NCBI GenBank assembly: GCA_905182175.1
Contig: CAJJAT010000001.1
Location: forward strand, 62,001-126,000
Reading direction: 5' to 3'
From: Flavobacteriales bacterium UBA1494
Lineage (GTDB): Bacteria > Bacteroidota > Bacteroidia > Flavobacteriales_E > Vicingaceae
Length of the DNA stretch: 64,000 nucleotides
Below are positions 63,868 through 64,000 of this stretch, one piece after another. A program made the position numbers and the translations under genes. Numbering within the stretch: position 1 is the first letter of the stretch; each line of letters begins with the position of its first letter. A model generated the notes under the pieces. That model saw only the letters and a program-made list of their open reading frames with translations. It had not been told where the DNA came from and made no database searches.

Positions 63868-64000
63868 GTTCGTTTTGTTGATTCAATTTTTTAGTCGAAA
63901 TTAAATAATTACATAGCATAAAATAGTTATAAATCAATAGCACTTTTATTTTTTATTTCACTTTTTTCTGCAAATATTTGTCATGCGGTTAAAAACTACA

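Overview
The window looks like chromosomal DNA of a low-GC member of the Bacteroidota, most likely a marine or freshwater Flavobacteriales relative. The supporting signs are two surface proteins with type IX secretion (T9SS) C-terminal sorting domains, OstA-like, DUF4292, DUF4293 and GWxTD-type proteins, a heterodimeric methylmalonyl-CoA mutase, Bacteroidota-type promoters (TTG ... TAnnTTTG), and few recognisable Shine-Dalgarno sites. I saw no rRNA, CRISPR array, prophage or defence island.

Region by region. 1-3.8 kb is a graveyard: a frameshifted Crp/Fnr regulator, a quinone oxidoreductase with two nonsense codons, a shattered lycopene cyclase, a scrap of transposase and a truncated methyltransferase, with one apparently intact small outer-membrane-type protein among them. 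3.8-10.7 kb holds an M28 peptidase, a GreA/GreB factor, a BspA-like T9SS protein with one internal stop, repeat elements and a dipeptidyl-peptidase III lipoprotein. 10.7-13.3 kb has a histidine kinase/response regulator pair and an acyltransferase. 13.5-16.8 kb has a beta-barrel protein overlapped by a helix-hairpin-helix/beta-barrel protein. 16.8-19.1 kb is aroB-aroA (shikimate pathway; aroK lies apart at 57 kb). 19.1-25.3 kb includes a YfcE phosphoesterase, an MFS exporter, and an LTA-synthase-like phosphotransferase overlapped by a diacylglycerol kinase. 25.4-31 kb, on the minus strand, is relA/spoT, fur, purA and an OstA-like gene. 31.1-34.5 kb encodes both methylmalonyl-CoA mutase subunits.

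34.5-35 kb is a repeat array, followed by alkB, an ArsC-like phosphatase with an ACR3 arsenite exporter, and a kelch T9SS protein. 39-40.2 kb and 44.2-44.7 kb are gene-poor stretches with coding scraps. 40.2-49.9 kb has a hydrolase, a PAS-SpoIIE phosphatase, a TPMT-like methyltransferase, a phosphoribosyltransferase, a 1187-residue NtrY-like kinase and an enoyl-CoA hydratase. 50-56.8 kb is a compact envelope block: flippase, dut, sugar nucleotidyltransferase, TPR lipoprotein, DUF4292 lipoprotein and an EnvC-like protein. 56.8-64 kb has aroK-SDR, a GNAT-like protein, tRNA-Lys, a chimera of IS3 and endonuclease I remnants, tRNA-Ser, a GWxTD protein, a family 2 glycosyltransferase and a thioesterase.

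Most genes are housekeeping, envelope or signalling. The points most worth a second look are the LTA-synthase-like/diacylglycerol kinase overlap, the barrel/HhH-barrel pair, the nested inverted-repeat element near 7.8 kb, and the run of pseudogenes that includes a lost lycopene cyclase.
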